Assembly (NCBI RefSeq): GCF_014841615.1
Contig: NZ_JACYUG010000014.1
Span: 1 to 64,000 of the forward strand
Direction of reading: 5' to 3'
From: Sphingomonas sp. CFBP 8760
Lineage (GTDB): Bacteria; Pseudomonadota; Alphaproteobacteria; Sphingomonadales; Sphingomonadaceae
Length of the DNA: 64,000 nucleotides
In this document: in pieces, positions 43,520 to 53,278 of the stretch
Layout of the letters: each line of letters opens with the position of its first letter
How positions within the stretch are numbered: position 1 is the stretch's first letter
The notes under the pieces: generated by a model
Seen by the model: the letters and a program-made list of their open reading frames with translations, nothing else
What the model was told of the DNA's origin: nothing
Databases searched by the model: none
Made by a program: the position numbers and the translations under genes

Positions 43520-44307
43520 TCGGGCACTACCCTGCCCGCCACCCAGCGCGTCGCGATCAGCGCGACGAAGGTCAGCGCCAAACAGAAAGGCAGGACATAG
43601 CCCAAGTCATAATGCGCGTGAACGCGTGATCCGAAATAGCCCTCGCGCACGATCTCGGTGCCGTGGACCATTGGGATGTAGAGGACGTATTTCTGCGCCA
43701 CCTCTGGCAATGCGTCGACCAGAAAGGCTGCGCCCGACAGCGGAAAGATGAGATACGATGCCGGGTGCCAAAGCTTGTCCACCAGTTCGCTCTCGTGCGA
43801 CAGCGCGCCAAGGGTGATCGCCAGCGCCGATCCGAACCAAGCGATGATCAGCCAGCCTCCTGCGACCTCAAGCACGTTCTCGGGCGGCTTCAGCCAGCCG
43901 AGTGCGATGAACAGCACGCTGAGCGTCGCGAACGAGATCGTCGCACCGCCGAATTCGAGCAGCAATCGCGCGATATAGATGTCCAGCACGCGGATGTTGC
44001 GATGGTACATCAGCGACAGGTTGTTCCACAGCGCGCCGATGCAGCGGCCAGGCATGTTGCGCCATAGCAGCACGCTGGAATAGCCAGTCAGCGCGAAGGC
44101 CACGATCGGCAGGTCACTGCCATGCACCGACTTGCTGGCGGTCCACAGCGCGGTGACGCCGGCGGTGAACATCATCGGCTCGACGAACAGCCACAGGAAG
44201 CCAATATTGTGCCGGCCGTAGCGGGTCAGCATCTCTCGCATCAGCAACGCGCCCAGTACACGAATCTGGACACGCAAGCTTTCCCGCAGCGCCGGTGCCG
44301 ATGCCAT
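43516..44307 (-). CDS. KpsM-like ABC capsule permease
   Basis: A 263-residue ABC-2 type membrane protein with six segments. Family start: VLGALLMREMLTRYGRHNIGFLWLFVEPM. It forms the inner-membrane channel with the KpsT-like ATPase. It overlaps both neighbours (TGATG with the KpsE-like gene, GTGA with the ATPase gene). Confidence 0.9.
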   Translation of the reverse strand: MASAPALRESLRVQIRVLGALLMREMLTRYGRHNIGFLWLFVEPMMFTAGVTALWTASKSVHGSDLPIVAFALTGYSSVLLWRNMPGRCIGALWNNLSLMYHRNIRVLDIYIARLLLEFGGATISFATLSVLFIALGWLKPPENVLEVAGGWLIIAWFGSALAITLGALSHESELVDKLWHPASYLIFPLSGAAFLVDALPEVAQKYVLYIPMVHGTEIVREGYFGSRVHAHYDLGYVLPFCLALTFVALIATRWVAGRVVPE

Positions 44308-45413
44308 CAGTCGCGATGCTCGCGCACGCCGGCCAGCAGCACCGAAAGGATGCCCCAGGTCAGCAAGCCGAGCGCCAGTGTCGCGGCGATTGCGCGCAGC
44401 CGCTTGGGCTCGTCGGCATAATCGGGCAGGCTGGGATTGGAAATCCGCTCGACATAGGCGCGCTTGCGTCGCGCCTCCGCGCGTGCATCCTGTAGCGAGA
44501 TCAACGTGGCGGCGAGCTGTTTGCCGGCCAGTTCGGAGTCCAGCAGCAGGACTTGATAGCGCGCTGCGGTTGACGACAGCGATCCGGCGCCGCCGGCAAT
44601 GCTGGCGGTCTGCGCAGCGATCTCACGCTGCAGTGATGTCACCTGCGTTCGCAGATACGGGATTTGCGTCGCCTGCGGGGTATAGGTCTCCATCTGCTTG
44701 AGCTGGGTCTGCGCGGCGATCAGCTCGTCCTGCAGCTTCGACACCATCTGGAGGCGCGCAGCGGCCTGTTTTTCGGGGTCGATGATGCGCGAACTGTTGC
44801 GGTAATCGGCGAGGGCTACGGCAGCGCGGCGCGCGCGCGCCTGCGCCTCGTCAACCTCGCGCATGGCGAGCGCCAGCGCATCGCCGCGTGCCCTATCCGA
44901 CAGGCGATTGACCAGCGCCTCGGAGCGTTCGAGCAGCCGTTCGTTGATGGCTTGGGCTCTTTCGGGGTCGAAGGCGTGGACGGTCAGGTGCAGGACCTGC
45001 GTGGTCGTCTCATTCTCGACCTTCACCTTGTCGAGGTAATATTGGAACAGCCGTTCGCGGTTTGGTTGTCTCAGGCCGCCGAAGCGGTCGAATACGAAAA
45101 TTCCGCGGTCGCCATAGGCGTTCGCCAAGAACCCGTCGCGGTTGATGTCTGATACCGCGCTGCGCGATTCCAGATATTCAAGAACCGCGTTGCTCTCCTC
45201 GGTCGCGCCGGTCAGCCCGCCGCTGTTGAGTACTTGGCCCAGCGAGGTGACGGTGGCCTTGCTCGGGCTGCGCACGACGAACCGTGCCTCCGAGACATAC
45301 ACGTCGCTGGCGAACAGACCGAAATACAGCAGGGCTACCAGCGTCGGCAGGACGACGGTAAGGAAGAAGATCGGACCCAGGTTTCTTAGGCGTGCCAGCA
45401 CAGTGTGTTTCAA
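44307..45413 (-). CDS. KpsE-like capsule export co-polymerase
   Basis: A 368-residue PCP-3 protein with membrane helices near residues 14-34 and 345-363 enclosing a periplasmic domain. That domain begins YVSEARFVVRSPSK and contains coiled-coil stretches (about 170-300). It bridges the inner-membrane transporter and the outer-membrane OPX channel. A TTG at 45413 is used; no ATG is available nearby. The 103-nt gap upstream may hold a promoter. Confidence 0.87.
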   Translation of the reverse strand: MKHTVLARLRNLGPIFFLTVVLPTLVALLYFGLFASDVYVSEARFVVRSPSKATVTSLGQVLNSGGLTGATEESNAVLEYLESRSAVSDINRDGFLANAYGDRGIFVFDRFGGLRQPNRERLFQYYLDKVKVENETTTQVLHLTVHAFDPERAQAINERLLERSEALVNRLSDRARGDALALAMREVDEAQARARRAAVALADYRNSSRIIDPEKQAAARLQMVSKLQDELIAAQTQLKQMETYTPQATQIPYLRTQVTSLQREIAAQTASIAGGAGSLSSTAARYQVLLLDSELAGKQLAATLISLQDARAEARRKRAYVERISNPSLPDYADEPKRLRAIAATLALGLLTWGILSVLLAGVREHRD

Positions 45414-45516
45414 TCTCGCGGAAATGCGTCTTTACGAGCCGACATAGGTATCGGCAATTCGCACGTGTGGTGCGCGACGGGGGCCGGTCAGGCCCGTGAG
45501 CAGCCGGCTCTATAGC

Positions 45517-46887
45517 TTATAGAACGCCCTCGCACAGCATGATCGGTGCGGCCATTCGGGGCAATGGCGCGGACAGGCTTTCCGTGGACCCCGCGAGTCT
45601 TGGCAGCCAGCGTTCCACTCGCGCGAAATGCTCCACCCAAGTCGTGGGTCGGAAACGGCTGATCTGCATGATCTGGCGCCGGTAGCGGGGGCAGGTGTCG
45701 CCGAATCCCGCAATCAAGTCGGTCCAAGCCGCGACGTCGTGCGGATCGAGCAGACACGGCGCGCCCTGCCCTACTTCGCGATAGCAGGGCAGATCGCTGG
45801 CGATCACGGGTACGCCCAGCGTCAATGCCTCCGCCATCGGCAATCCATAGCCTTCGGCCAGCGAGGGCATCAGCATCGCGCAGGCACCGTTTATCAGTTC
45901 GGCCAGATCGTCATCGGTGCAGCCCTTGACCAGCGAGACATGCTCCGCCAGTGCCCGGTCGCGCGTTAGCATGTCGGCAACGGCCTCCGCTCTCCTGCCC
46001 CATTGCCCGACGATGACGAGACGGGGCGTCGCTGCGCCGAGGCGCATGCGAAGCCGCTGCCATATCTTGAGCAGCAGGATGTGGTTCTTGCGGCTCTCGA
46101 TCGTCCCAACGCATAGGAAATAGCGGTTGCTTACCTTGGGACGCACGCGGCGGCTGCCGAGATCGGCACCCGCCAGCGGCGCGACCAGCACCGGAGGCGT
46201 CTCCAATCGCTGTTGCCGGGTGAACGTGGTCAGGTCGTCGGCGACCGCGGTGCTGCTCACCACGATCCCCGCACCGTGGCGCAGCGCTCCGATCACCCGG
46301 CCGCGATGCCGCTGGACGGCGCGCGGGCGACAATGCTCGCCATGCGTCAGAGGGATGAGGTCGTGGAGGAGATAAACCGGCTTCAGCGCTTGGCGCCGGA
46401 TCCAGCGCGCATGGCTGGCGAGATCGAAGTCGGTATGGCTGACGTTGATGTAGGTCGCACCGGGCACGTTGGTGTGCCCGGTCATTAGTGCGCGGGGCGC
46501 GAAAGCCGCCATGCGACTATGGAACCGGCCCTCATCGTCCAGCAGCATGTTAAACAGTGCGCTGGTATACGAATGATCAAGAACGCGGATGAGGCCACGA
46601 TGCTGTACCACTGCTAAGGCACGATCCGCGAAATGATGCAAATATGCGTAGCAGACCCGGTCTATTCCGGTAGACAGGCGACCGGTCCAACTCCGCGAGA
46701 TCAGCCGCGTCACGTCCAGCAGAACGGGAGGACGGGAGACAGCACTCGGCCTGGCCGAACTCTCAAAGGCGAACGCTGCCGGCACCAGGGCATTCCACGT
46801 TCCGGCGGAATCTGCGGCGTCATCCAGGAGGTGGTTCGTCTTCACCGGGTGGCGTGACCGGATGGTTCGACCCGGATTGGGACGCAT
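45517..46887 (-). CDS. GT4 glycosyltransferase
   Basis: About 456 residues from the ATG at 46887; the frame stays open to 47013, but that part is AT-rich and not protein-like. Motifs: VTRLISRSWTGRLSTGIDRVCYAYL, YLLHDLIPLTHGEHC, VGTIESRKNHILLLKIWQRL and PSLAEGYGLPMAEALTLGVPVIASD. Likely a capsule-building transferase, divergent from 47270-48394. Confidence 0.8.
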   Translation of the reverse strand: MRPNPGRTIRSRHPVKTNHLLDDAADSAGTWNALVPAAFAFESSARPSAVSRPPVLLDVTRLISRSWTGRLSTGIDRVCYAYLHHFADRALAVVQHRGLIRVLDHSYTSALFNMLLDDEGRFHSRMAAFAPRALMTGHTNVPGATYINVSHTDFDLASHARWIRRQALKPVYLLHDLIPLTHGEHCRPRAVQRHRGRVIGALRHGAGIVVSSTAVADDLTTFTRQQRLETPPVLVAPLAGADLGSRRVRPKVSNRYFLCVGTIESRKNHILLLKIWQRLRMRLGAATPRLVIVGQWGRRAEAVADMLTRDRALAEHVSLVKGCTDDDLAELINGACAMLMPSLAEGYGLPMAEALTLGVPVIASDLPCYREVGQGAPCLLDPHDVAAWTDLIAGFGDTCPRYRRQIMQISRFRPTTWVEHFARVERWLPRLAGSTESLSAPLPRMAAPIMLCEGVL

Positions 46888-47269
46888 TCCCAGGCTGGGT
46901 TGTACGCAGACATCATGATCGCCCCAACCTTGATACGCACGTAGGCTGACATTTGCCAAACCGTGCCAGTCGATTTGTTGTTCGCAGATGCACAACTTTT
47001 CGATAAGGCGCAACGGTGATGACGCACCGCCTGCTATGTTGTTCCAAGCCCTTGTCGATGCTTCAATCCTAAAACCAAAATCCTGTAGTCATGGCCATAT
47101 CCCACACGTATATTAGTGCTGCCGCACCGTCGTTAAGGGTGGGGTATATTGATTGCGGCATAATCTGTGTTGAGGTGCGCCAGAATGGTACCGGGCACCT
47201 TACCGGATGGCCTGCAATCATGTTGGGGTATGCGATCGTTTTCGGCCCAAATGCCAAGTGTGACGCAGC
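46888..47269. other. divergent intergenic region in the capsule locus
   Basis: About 380 bp with lower GC between two glycosyltransferase genes facing away from each other. It should contain the promoters for both arms of the capsule locus. The 60- to 62-codon frames here (around 47069-47273) look spurious. Confidence 0.45.
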
Positions 47270-48394
47270 GTGACGACGATCTGTATCGATTGTCGCTATA
47301 TTGGTAGGCGCTACAGCGGCATTGCCGAGGTGATCCGCGGACTGATCGACAGAGTGCCGGCGCTTGCCCCCGATCTACGTTTCGTCCTGTTACGCAGCCC
47401 CGCGCATCCGGGACCGCTCAGCACGGCCCCCAACGTAACCGAGCGGGTCGTCCCGCAACCTGCCAACGGTCCCGCGACGATGTGGTGGCTGTCGCGTGTT
47501 GTCGACATGCGCGGTATCGCCGTCTTCCATGCGCCCGCCAACATCATGCCGGCGGGCCTGCACGTTCCGTGCGTCACCACAATCCACGACATCATGTGGC
47601 TGACGAACCCCGACTGGTGCCGGACCGGCGCGCAGGGAATGGTGGATCGCTTATTCTACGGTCATGGGATACGGCGCGCCATGCGGTCGGCAAGGGCCAT
47701 CATCACCGTGAGCCAAGCAAGCGCCGACGCCATCATCGCGCACGATCCGGTGGCCGGCGCGCGCACGCATGTAGCCTTGTCGGGGGTGTCGCCTCGTTTT
47801 CGGCCGATCGCGCCCGACTGGATCGCGCTTGCGGCGCTCGGCCTGTCGCCCGCCCGCCGCTTCGTGCTGACGACCGGGCAATATGCGCCCTACAAGAACC
47901 ATGAAGGCGCCATCGCCGGTTTCGCGCACGCGTTTCGCGACCGGGCGGACATCGATCTCGTGATCGTCCAACGCGCCGGGCGCGGCAGCTATCGCCTGCA
48001 ACGGCTCGCCGACCAATTAGGGATCTCCGATCGTTTGCGGCTGTTGACGGCGGTCAGCGAGGATATCCTGCTGTCACTCTATTCCGCAGCCAGCGTCTTC
48101 CTGCATCCCTCGCTGTGCGAAGGGTTCGGCAATCCGGTTGCGGAGGCGATGGCCTGTGGTTGTCCGGTAGTGACCAGCGCGGTGTCCGCGATGCCGGAAG
48201 TGGCAGGCGGCGCAGCGCGCCTCATCGATCCGCACGATCCCAACGCCATTGCGCAGGCGCTGCAAGCGGTGGTCGAGGATCCGCAGGTCACGGGCGCGAT
48301 GCGTGCGGCGGGGCTGGCCCGCGCGGCGGACCTGAATTGGAACACGGTCGCGACGACCACTCTTGGCGTATATCGACAGTTGCTGGTTCGATGA
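47270..48394 (+). CDS. GT4 glycosyltransferase
   Basis: A 374-residue enzyme from the GTG at 47270. Motifs: RRYSGIAEVIRGLI, TTIHDIMWLTNPDW, TTGQYAPYKNHEGAIAGF and HPSLCEGFGNPVAEAMACGCPVV. It overlaps the CDP-alcohol phosphotransferase gene by 4 nt. Confidence 0.87.
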   Translation: MTTICIDCRYIGRRYSGIAEVIRGLIDRVPALAPDLRFVLLRSPAHPGPLSTAPNVTERVVPQPANGPATMWWLSRVVDMRGIAVFHAPANIMPAGLHVPCVTTIHDIMWLTNPDWCRTGAQGMVDRLFYGHGIRRAMRSARAIITVSQASADAIIAHDPVAGARTHVALSGVSPRFRPIAPDWIALAALGLSPARRFVLTTGQYAPYKNHEGAIAGFAHAFRDRADIDLVIVQRAGRGSYRLQRLADQLGISDRLRLLTAVSEDILLSLYSAASVFLHPSLCEGFGNPVAEAMACGCPVVTSAVSAMPEVAGGAARLIDPHDPNAIAQALQAVVEDPQVTGAMRAAGLARAADLNWNTVATTTLGVYRQLLVR

Positions 48395-49497
48395 TCGACA
48401 TCGTCTTTGCCGATGCGGCCACGCCCGAATGCCGGGTGGCTGGTGTCCCCGCCGCGGCGCGTGCGGTCCATGCCGTGGCGCGGGCCTTTCCGGACGGCGA
48501 TGTGCGCTGTACGATCCGGGCGGAGCCATCATGGATGCCGAGTGCGACTTGCCGTGCGGAATGCGCCCGACTTGCCCCGCACCTGCCGCTCGCGTTGGAA
48601 AATGATGGCGTGGGCGATGCATCACCTCTCCGGCTTCGCCTCGACGGTGCGGCGTTGGTGCTTGCGGCGGCGACATTGCCTAGGGGCACGTCCTTCGAAA
48701 CCGTCATTGCAGCGGGCGCAACGGCCACGCCGCGTCCGCGTGCTGCGCTGCGACAGGCGAGCCGCGCGATCGTCTTCGCAACCGGCAAGCCGGGCGACGG
48801 GCTCGTATCACGCTTCGTCAACCGGCCAATCTCGCAACGGATCAGTCGCGTCCTGCTACGCATCCCGGGCATCACGCCGCTCCACGCCACGTTCGGCAAT
48901 GCGATCCTGGGGCTGGCCATGGCACTTTGCCTGTTGCTGGGCGGCAAGACGGGACTCCTGGCAGGGGCGGTCCTTTTTCAGGCAGCCTCGATCCTCGACG
49001 GGGTCGATGGCGAAATGGCGCGGGCGACCTTTGGTACTTCCGATCGCGGTGCAATGCTGGACAGTCTGGTCGACGCGTTGACCAACCTGTCCTTCATTAT
49101 GGGAGTAACGATCAACTTGGGGCTCGCAGGCGATCGTTCCGCCTGTACCGCCGGGACGGCCGGGCTCGTCATGCTTGCCAGCGGGCTGTTCCTGATCGGG
49201 CGGCGGGCGAAGGCATCCGGCCAACCGGTCAATTTCGACGTCATCAAGGTGCATTTTCGCAAGCGGCGCTCGCGGGTCATGCAATGGCTGATCTGGTTCA
49301 CAATGCGCGATTTCTTCGCCGCGGCGGGCGCGCTGCTGATCCTGTTCGACCTGACCCCTCAGGCGCTGTTCGCCTTCGCGACGGTCACGACGGGCTGGTT
49401 GATTGTTACCGTCACCGTTCTGCTGCGGACCAGCCGCAGACGCCATCCGTGGACGAACGATGGCGAGCGCCGCTACAGCGGGCGCCCCTCGGCCTGA
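48391..49497 (+). CDS. CDP-alcohol phosphotransferase-family membrane protein
   Basis: A 368-residue protein. The catalytic signature is complete: D203-x2-D206-G-x2-A-R-x8-G220-x3-D224-x3-D228, inside a domain with about six membrane helices. The first 130 residues are soluble and include a weak nucleotidyltransferase-like look (GVPAAARAVHAVARAF). The family moves a phospho-alcohol from a CDP donor. In a capsule locus this suggests phosphodiester-linked units or a phospholipid anchor (inference). Similar two-part proteins make inositol phosphodiesters. Confidence 0.8.
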   Translation: MIDIVFADAATPECRVAGVPAAARAVHAVARAFPDGDVRCTIRAEPSWMPSATCRAECARLAPHLPLALENDGVGDASPLRLRLDGAALVLAAATLPRGTSFETVIAAGATATPRPRAALRQASRAIVFATGKPGDGLVSRFVNRPISQRISRVLLRIPGITPLHATFGNAILGLAMALCLLLGGKTGLLAGAVLFQAASILDGVDGEMARATFGTSDRGAMLDSLVDALTNLSFIMGVTINLGLAGDRSACTAGTAGLVMLASGLFLIGRRAKASGQPVNFDVIKVHFRKRRSRVMQWLIWFTMRDFFAAAGALLILFDLTPQALFAFATVTTGWLIVTVTVLLRTSRRRHPWTNDGERRYSGRPSA

Positions 49498-49525
49498 ACA
49501 GCAAGGCGGATTGCGGAGTATGCGT

Positions 49526-51922
49526 ATGATTTCCGACCCCGACCTGCTGGCTGCTTTGTCTGATCCTTACTGGCAAGAACTGTATACCTTTTTGTCCGCG
49601 CGATACGGCGATGTCGGGCGGCTCATCGTGCCCGCGCCCTTGCACCGCACACTTGCCGGTGCGGTTTGCCCGCAGAATTTAATCGGCCAGACGGATGGAT
49701 TCGAGGCGGTGGCGATCCACAAGGGCGATTACACAGCGATCCCGGCGGATGTTCTCTACCCGGTGCTGATCGGATATCGTCCAGTCTTCGCCAATGCGGT
49801 CTTCATCGTCATGGCATCGTCCGCCATCGGCGTTGCCGTCGATCGCGATCACATCGGTGCGCTGAGCGACATGATGACTTGGGCGCGGGCGCATGCGACG
49901 CCCGCGATCGTGCAGGCGACCCTTCCGCCACGAATGACGCTGGCGCCGGGCGATGCGCTGGCGCGGATGGCGCGGTTGATCGCGCGCGATCTGGTGAAGC
50001 CGGTGAAGGGCACCGGGCTGACGGCGGTTGCTGAAACCGCCCTCCCCTTTGCGGGCACCCGCTGGTTCTGGGGCGACGATGCCGCCAAGGTCGCCGAGCT
50101 ATTCTGCCTCCCCACGCTGCGCGCCGTCGAACCCGAGCTCGTCGACCGGCTGATCGACACGATCCTGGCACTGTCGCGGGACGGGATCATCCAGCGGCGT
50201 CTCGGTCCGGCAGAGGCACGGGTCGAAGTGGCGGAGACGACCGACTTCCGCGTGCTGGGGACGTTCGTCATCACGTCCGGCGATCTGTCGCGCGGGCGCG
50301 TGCGGCAGGCGATCCGCTTCAACGACGGGCGCACCCGCCCCATCGTCTGTTTCGTGCCGGGGACGCTGGAGTGTGAATGGCGCGGACGACGCCTGACCTG
50401 CGATATCGCCGCCAGCATCTTCGCGCATTCGATTGAGCAGCACGGTGACCATGTCCTGCTGCGCCATGTCAGCACCATTCGCCATCCCGACGACGTGATG
50501 CGCGAACTGGGGACGGTGACCTGCACCTATACACTGGCGGCGGGACGTAGCGCGGTCGCTGTCGACCTGGTAGTAACCCCGGCGCGGTTCGTGACCCTGA
50601 GGGACATCAGCGTCACGTCGGGGCTGGGCGAATTGAACGAACTTGGCTGGTTCGATACGATCACGTCGTTGAGCGAGATGGGCGACGTCGCCATTACAGA
50701 GGCTCCATTGGGCCTGCCGCTTACCGGCAAGAACCCGGCGTATTTCGGTTTCTGGGAATCGCGCGCCCTACCCGGCCATGCGACGGGGGTCCACATCGTG
50801 CCAGACGATGGCCCGCCTGTTGAGATTGCCGGTACGGTCGATGGCGAGCGTATCGCCAGCCTGCAATGGCGTTATCGTAGTCGATCCGCCACGCGTCATA
50901 AGCCGTTTGTGATCCGCGACGAGCGTTTGGTGACTGCTGGCGGCTATTACGACCGGGCGCCCGAATATCGAGCGCTGGTTCGGGAAACGGACCCGGCATG
51001 GTGCCGCGATCCGAGCATGACCTATGATACGGGCGTCGAGCTGAACGCCGTAGCAACTTGGCTGTTCTTCGCGATCAATGGCCATTACGGCAATGTCCCA
51101 CTGGCGCGCATTGCCGCGTTGCGCGCATGGTACGACCGGCATCTGGCGCTCTATCTCGATCATCTCCGCCTCGACGAGCCGAACCGGCACGAACGAATCT
51201 TCGTGCGCGGACTGGCTTTTGCTATCCTGTCGTTGGACACGGCCGCGCGCGCCTTTCCGGACGCGTGCTATCGCGATACCGCCGATCAGCTGACCGAGGC
51301 GCTGCTTGGTACCGAAGTGGCGGTGGGGGGCATCGACGACGCGGGGATCTTCGGCAGCGGCTTGCCAGAGGCGGCATGGCGTCCCGAACTCGACAGCCAA
51401 TGTGCGGCGCTGCTAGCGCTGGGGCGCATGGCATATGCACCAGAAGCAGCAGCTGCGCTGTCGCCTGCCATCGCGCGTGGGCTGGCGGCGCTGCGGATCT
51501 CGATCCCGACCGGCTCGTCCTATGGCAACGACCCACTCGATCATCCGACGATCGTCATTGGGCGGCATCGCCAGGACGACGATCTGATCGATACCGGCTT
51601 CTGGACCTACAAGCTCGGATTGGCGCTGCGCGCGTTCCACATCATCGCACACGGCGCCGAGATCGGCGTCATCAACCTGCCCACGCCGCTCCGTGCGCAT
51701 TTGGCGGATCTTGATCGCACCGCCCGGGAGGCGTTGCTGTATGCGGCGGAATGCCGCAACGACGTCATTGAGGTGCGAACTTCGTTTAATGCCGGGGAGA
51801 CGAACTCTGAAACCCAGCCATGGGTCGCATTGGGGTTAGTCTCTGATCTCGAACGGGTGATCGTAGGCGAACCAACGATGGTAGATGCATCATTGCGCTT
51901 CTTTCGTTTCCCGCATGTATAA
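49526..51922 (+). CDS. uncharacterised about 800-residue capsule-locus protein
   Basis: 798 residues from the ATG at 49526, which has GGAG 7 nt before it; an ATG at 49520 is too close to that site. No signal peptide or membrane segment. The middle is strand-rich (FVPGTLECEWRGRRLTC; FVTLRDISVTSGLGELNELGWFD); the C-terminal half (from about residue 490) is helical with Trp/Tyr pairs (YDTGVELNAVATWLFFAING; DDDLIDTGFWTYKLGLALRAF), reminiscent of alpha/alpha-toroid sugar-active proteins. I do not recognise a family. Position after the CDP-alcohol enzyme suggests modification of the capsule. Confidence 0.6.
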   Translation: MISDPDLLAALSDPYWQELYTFLSARYGDVGRLIVPAPLHRTLAGAVCPQNLIGQTDGFEAVAIHKGDYTAIPADVLYPVLIGYRPVFANAVFIVMASSAIGVAVDRDHIGALSDMMTWARAHATPAIVQATLPPRMTLAPGDALARMARLIARDLVKPVKGTGLTAVAETALPFAGTRWFWGDDAAKVAELFCLPTLRAVEPELVDRLIDTILALSRDGIIQRRLGPAEARVEVAETTDFRVLGTFVITSGDLSRGRVRQAIRFNDGRTRPIVCFVPGTLECEWRGRRLTCDIAASIFAHSIEQHGDHVLLRHVSTIRHPDDVMRELGTVTCTYTLAAGRSAVAVDLVVTPARFVTLRDISVTSGLGELNELGWFDTITSLSEMGDVAITEAPLGLPLTGKNPAYFGFWESRALPGHATGVHIVPDDGPPVEIAGTVDGERIASLQWRYRSRSATRHKPFVIRDERLVTAGGYYDRAPEYRALVRETDPAWCRDPSMTYDTGVELNAVATWLFFAINGHYGNVPLARIAALRAWYDRHLALYLDHLRLDEPNRHERIFVRGLAFAILSLDTAARAFPDACYRDTADQLTEALLGTEVAVGGIDDAGIFGSGLPEAAWRPELDSQCAALLALGRMAYAPEAAAALSPAIARGLAALRISIPTGSSYGNDPLDHPTIVIGRHRQDDDLIDTGFWTYKLGLALRAFHIIAHGAEIGVINLPTPLRAHLADLDRTAREALLYAAECRNDVIEVRTSFNAGETNSETQPWVALGLVSDLERVIVGEPTMVDASLRFFRFPHV

Positions 51923-52501
51923 CGACGGGCGATTGATCACTCAGAAGAGGGCAGTTTAGCAGCCACGCCCCGCCACGTTCAATTGATCGATCAGCAGATC
52001 AAATGGCGTTGCGATCAGGCAATGCCCGGGGTTTCCGGGCAGATACGTTCTGCTGGCCGGCTGTCACGCCGGCCCTAAGGCCCCACGGGATGCCATAAAT
52101 GATGCCGAGGCCACAAAACCAACCCACGACCTAATTACGATCGGCAAAAGCAAGGAGCACACACCACGCTATGCATAGCGGTTGTGCAACGAGCGAAAAG
52201 TCGTTGGTGGACAATGGTGTAGCAGCGTAGCAGCATTGCTACCGGACGGATAAAAGCTGGCCGGGGACGTGCTACAGGCCTGCTACGCTGCTACGCACGG
52301 CCTTGAGGGCCGCCATGACACCGGCTTGGCATCCCAGCCGGATATGACCGTCGGCGAGTCATATTCCCGCCCCGCGGGACGGCCGGAAACGTGGCCTCGG
52401 CAGCGGGTCCGGGTCAGTTTTCGACATCCTGCGGATCGCTCGTGGAGATGCCGGCCGAGCTTGCGATGACAAGCAGTCGGATTGCCGACATGATGCCCGG
52501 C
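51923..52501. other. 580-bp gap with a 15-bp inverted repeat
   Basis: GTAGCAGCGTAGCAG at 52219-52233 is exactly inverted at 52280-52294, each being a partial tandem of GTAGCA/GCGTAG. A GC-rich hairpin (CCGGC...GCCGG) lies around 52056-52072. No gene is convincing before the NYN gene. Confidence 0.5.
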
Positions 52502-53248
52502 ATGACCGACGATCCGACCTCCTCGCGCAAGCTTGCCGTGCTGATCGATGCCGATAACGCATCACCTCAAATTGCGGCGGGATTGTTCGAGGAAATCGCG
52601 AAGATCGGTGAGGCCAGCGTGCGACGGATCTACGGCGATTTCACCGGTACGAGGCTTAAGGGCTGGGCCGAGATCGCGCCGCTTTATGCGTGCCTGCCGC
52701 ATCAGAATTTCGCGAACACTGTGGGCAAGAACGCCTCCGATATCGCGCTGGTCATCGACGCCATGGACCTTCTGCATTCGAGGCGGTTGGACGGCTTCTG
52801 CCTGGTGTCGTCGGATGGCGATTTCACCCGACTGGCAGCGCGTATCCGGGAACAGGGCATCGACGTTTTCGGCTTCGGCGAGAGCAAGACGCCGGCCAGC
52901 TTCCGGCAGGCCTGCAAACGCTTCATCTACACCGAGAACCTGACGGCATCCGGGAAGGCCGCACTGGTCGTGACGGCGAGCCAGACCACAGGCGATTCCA
53001 CAATGGCGACAGGCTTGCCGGCAACGGCTGCCGCGTCCTTGATCGAGACCGCGATGGGGGGCAACTCGATGATCACGCCGGCTGGTATTTCCTGGGCTCG
53101 GTTGGGCAGCGGCTGATCACGCTGACGCCGGACTTCGATCCGCGCAATTACGGCTGCGCCAAGCTCATCACGCTCGCCGAGAAGATCGATGCTTTCGACG
53201 TCCGCCGGGACGGTCAAGATCTACATCCGCCCCCGCAAAGCGGCATGA
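52502..53248 (+). pseudogene. NYN-domain (LabA-like) gene with two compensating frameshifts
   Basis: The frame from 52502 (an ATG at 52448 is also possible) encodes an NYN/PIN-type nuclease domain: LAVLIDADNAS, VGKNASDIALVIDAMDLLHS, LVSSDGDFTRLAARIREQGI. A C-terminal OST-HTH/LOTUS-like domain follows. Near 53075 the signal moves to another frame (GWYFLGSVGQRLITLTPDFDPRNYGCAKL) and near 53210 it returns to the first (KIYIRPRKAA, TGA at 53246). A one-base loss then a one-base gain would explain it. NYN-LOTUS proteins act on RNA. Either an old pseudogene or two base-calling errors. Confidence 0.7.
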
Positions 53249-53278
53249 ACGTCGGCTCGACCTCGCGACCCGGACAGG

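Noticed and set aside
46888..47273. Short overlapping frames (60-62 codons) between the divergent capsule glycosyltransferases
   Set aside because: They overlap antiparallel in a promoter-like AT-rich region and show no conserved features.
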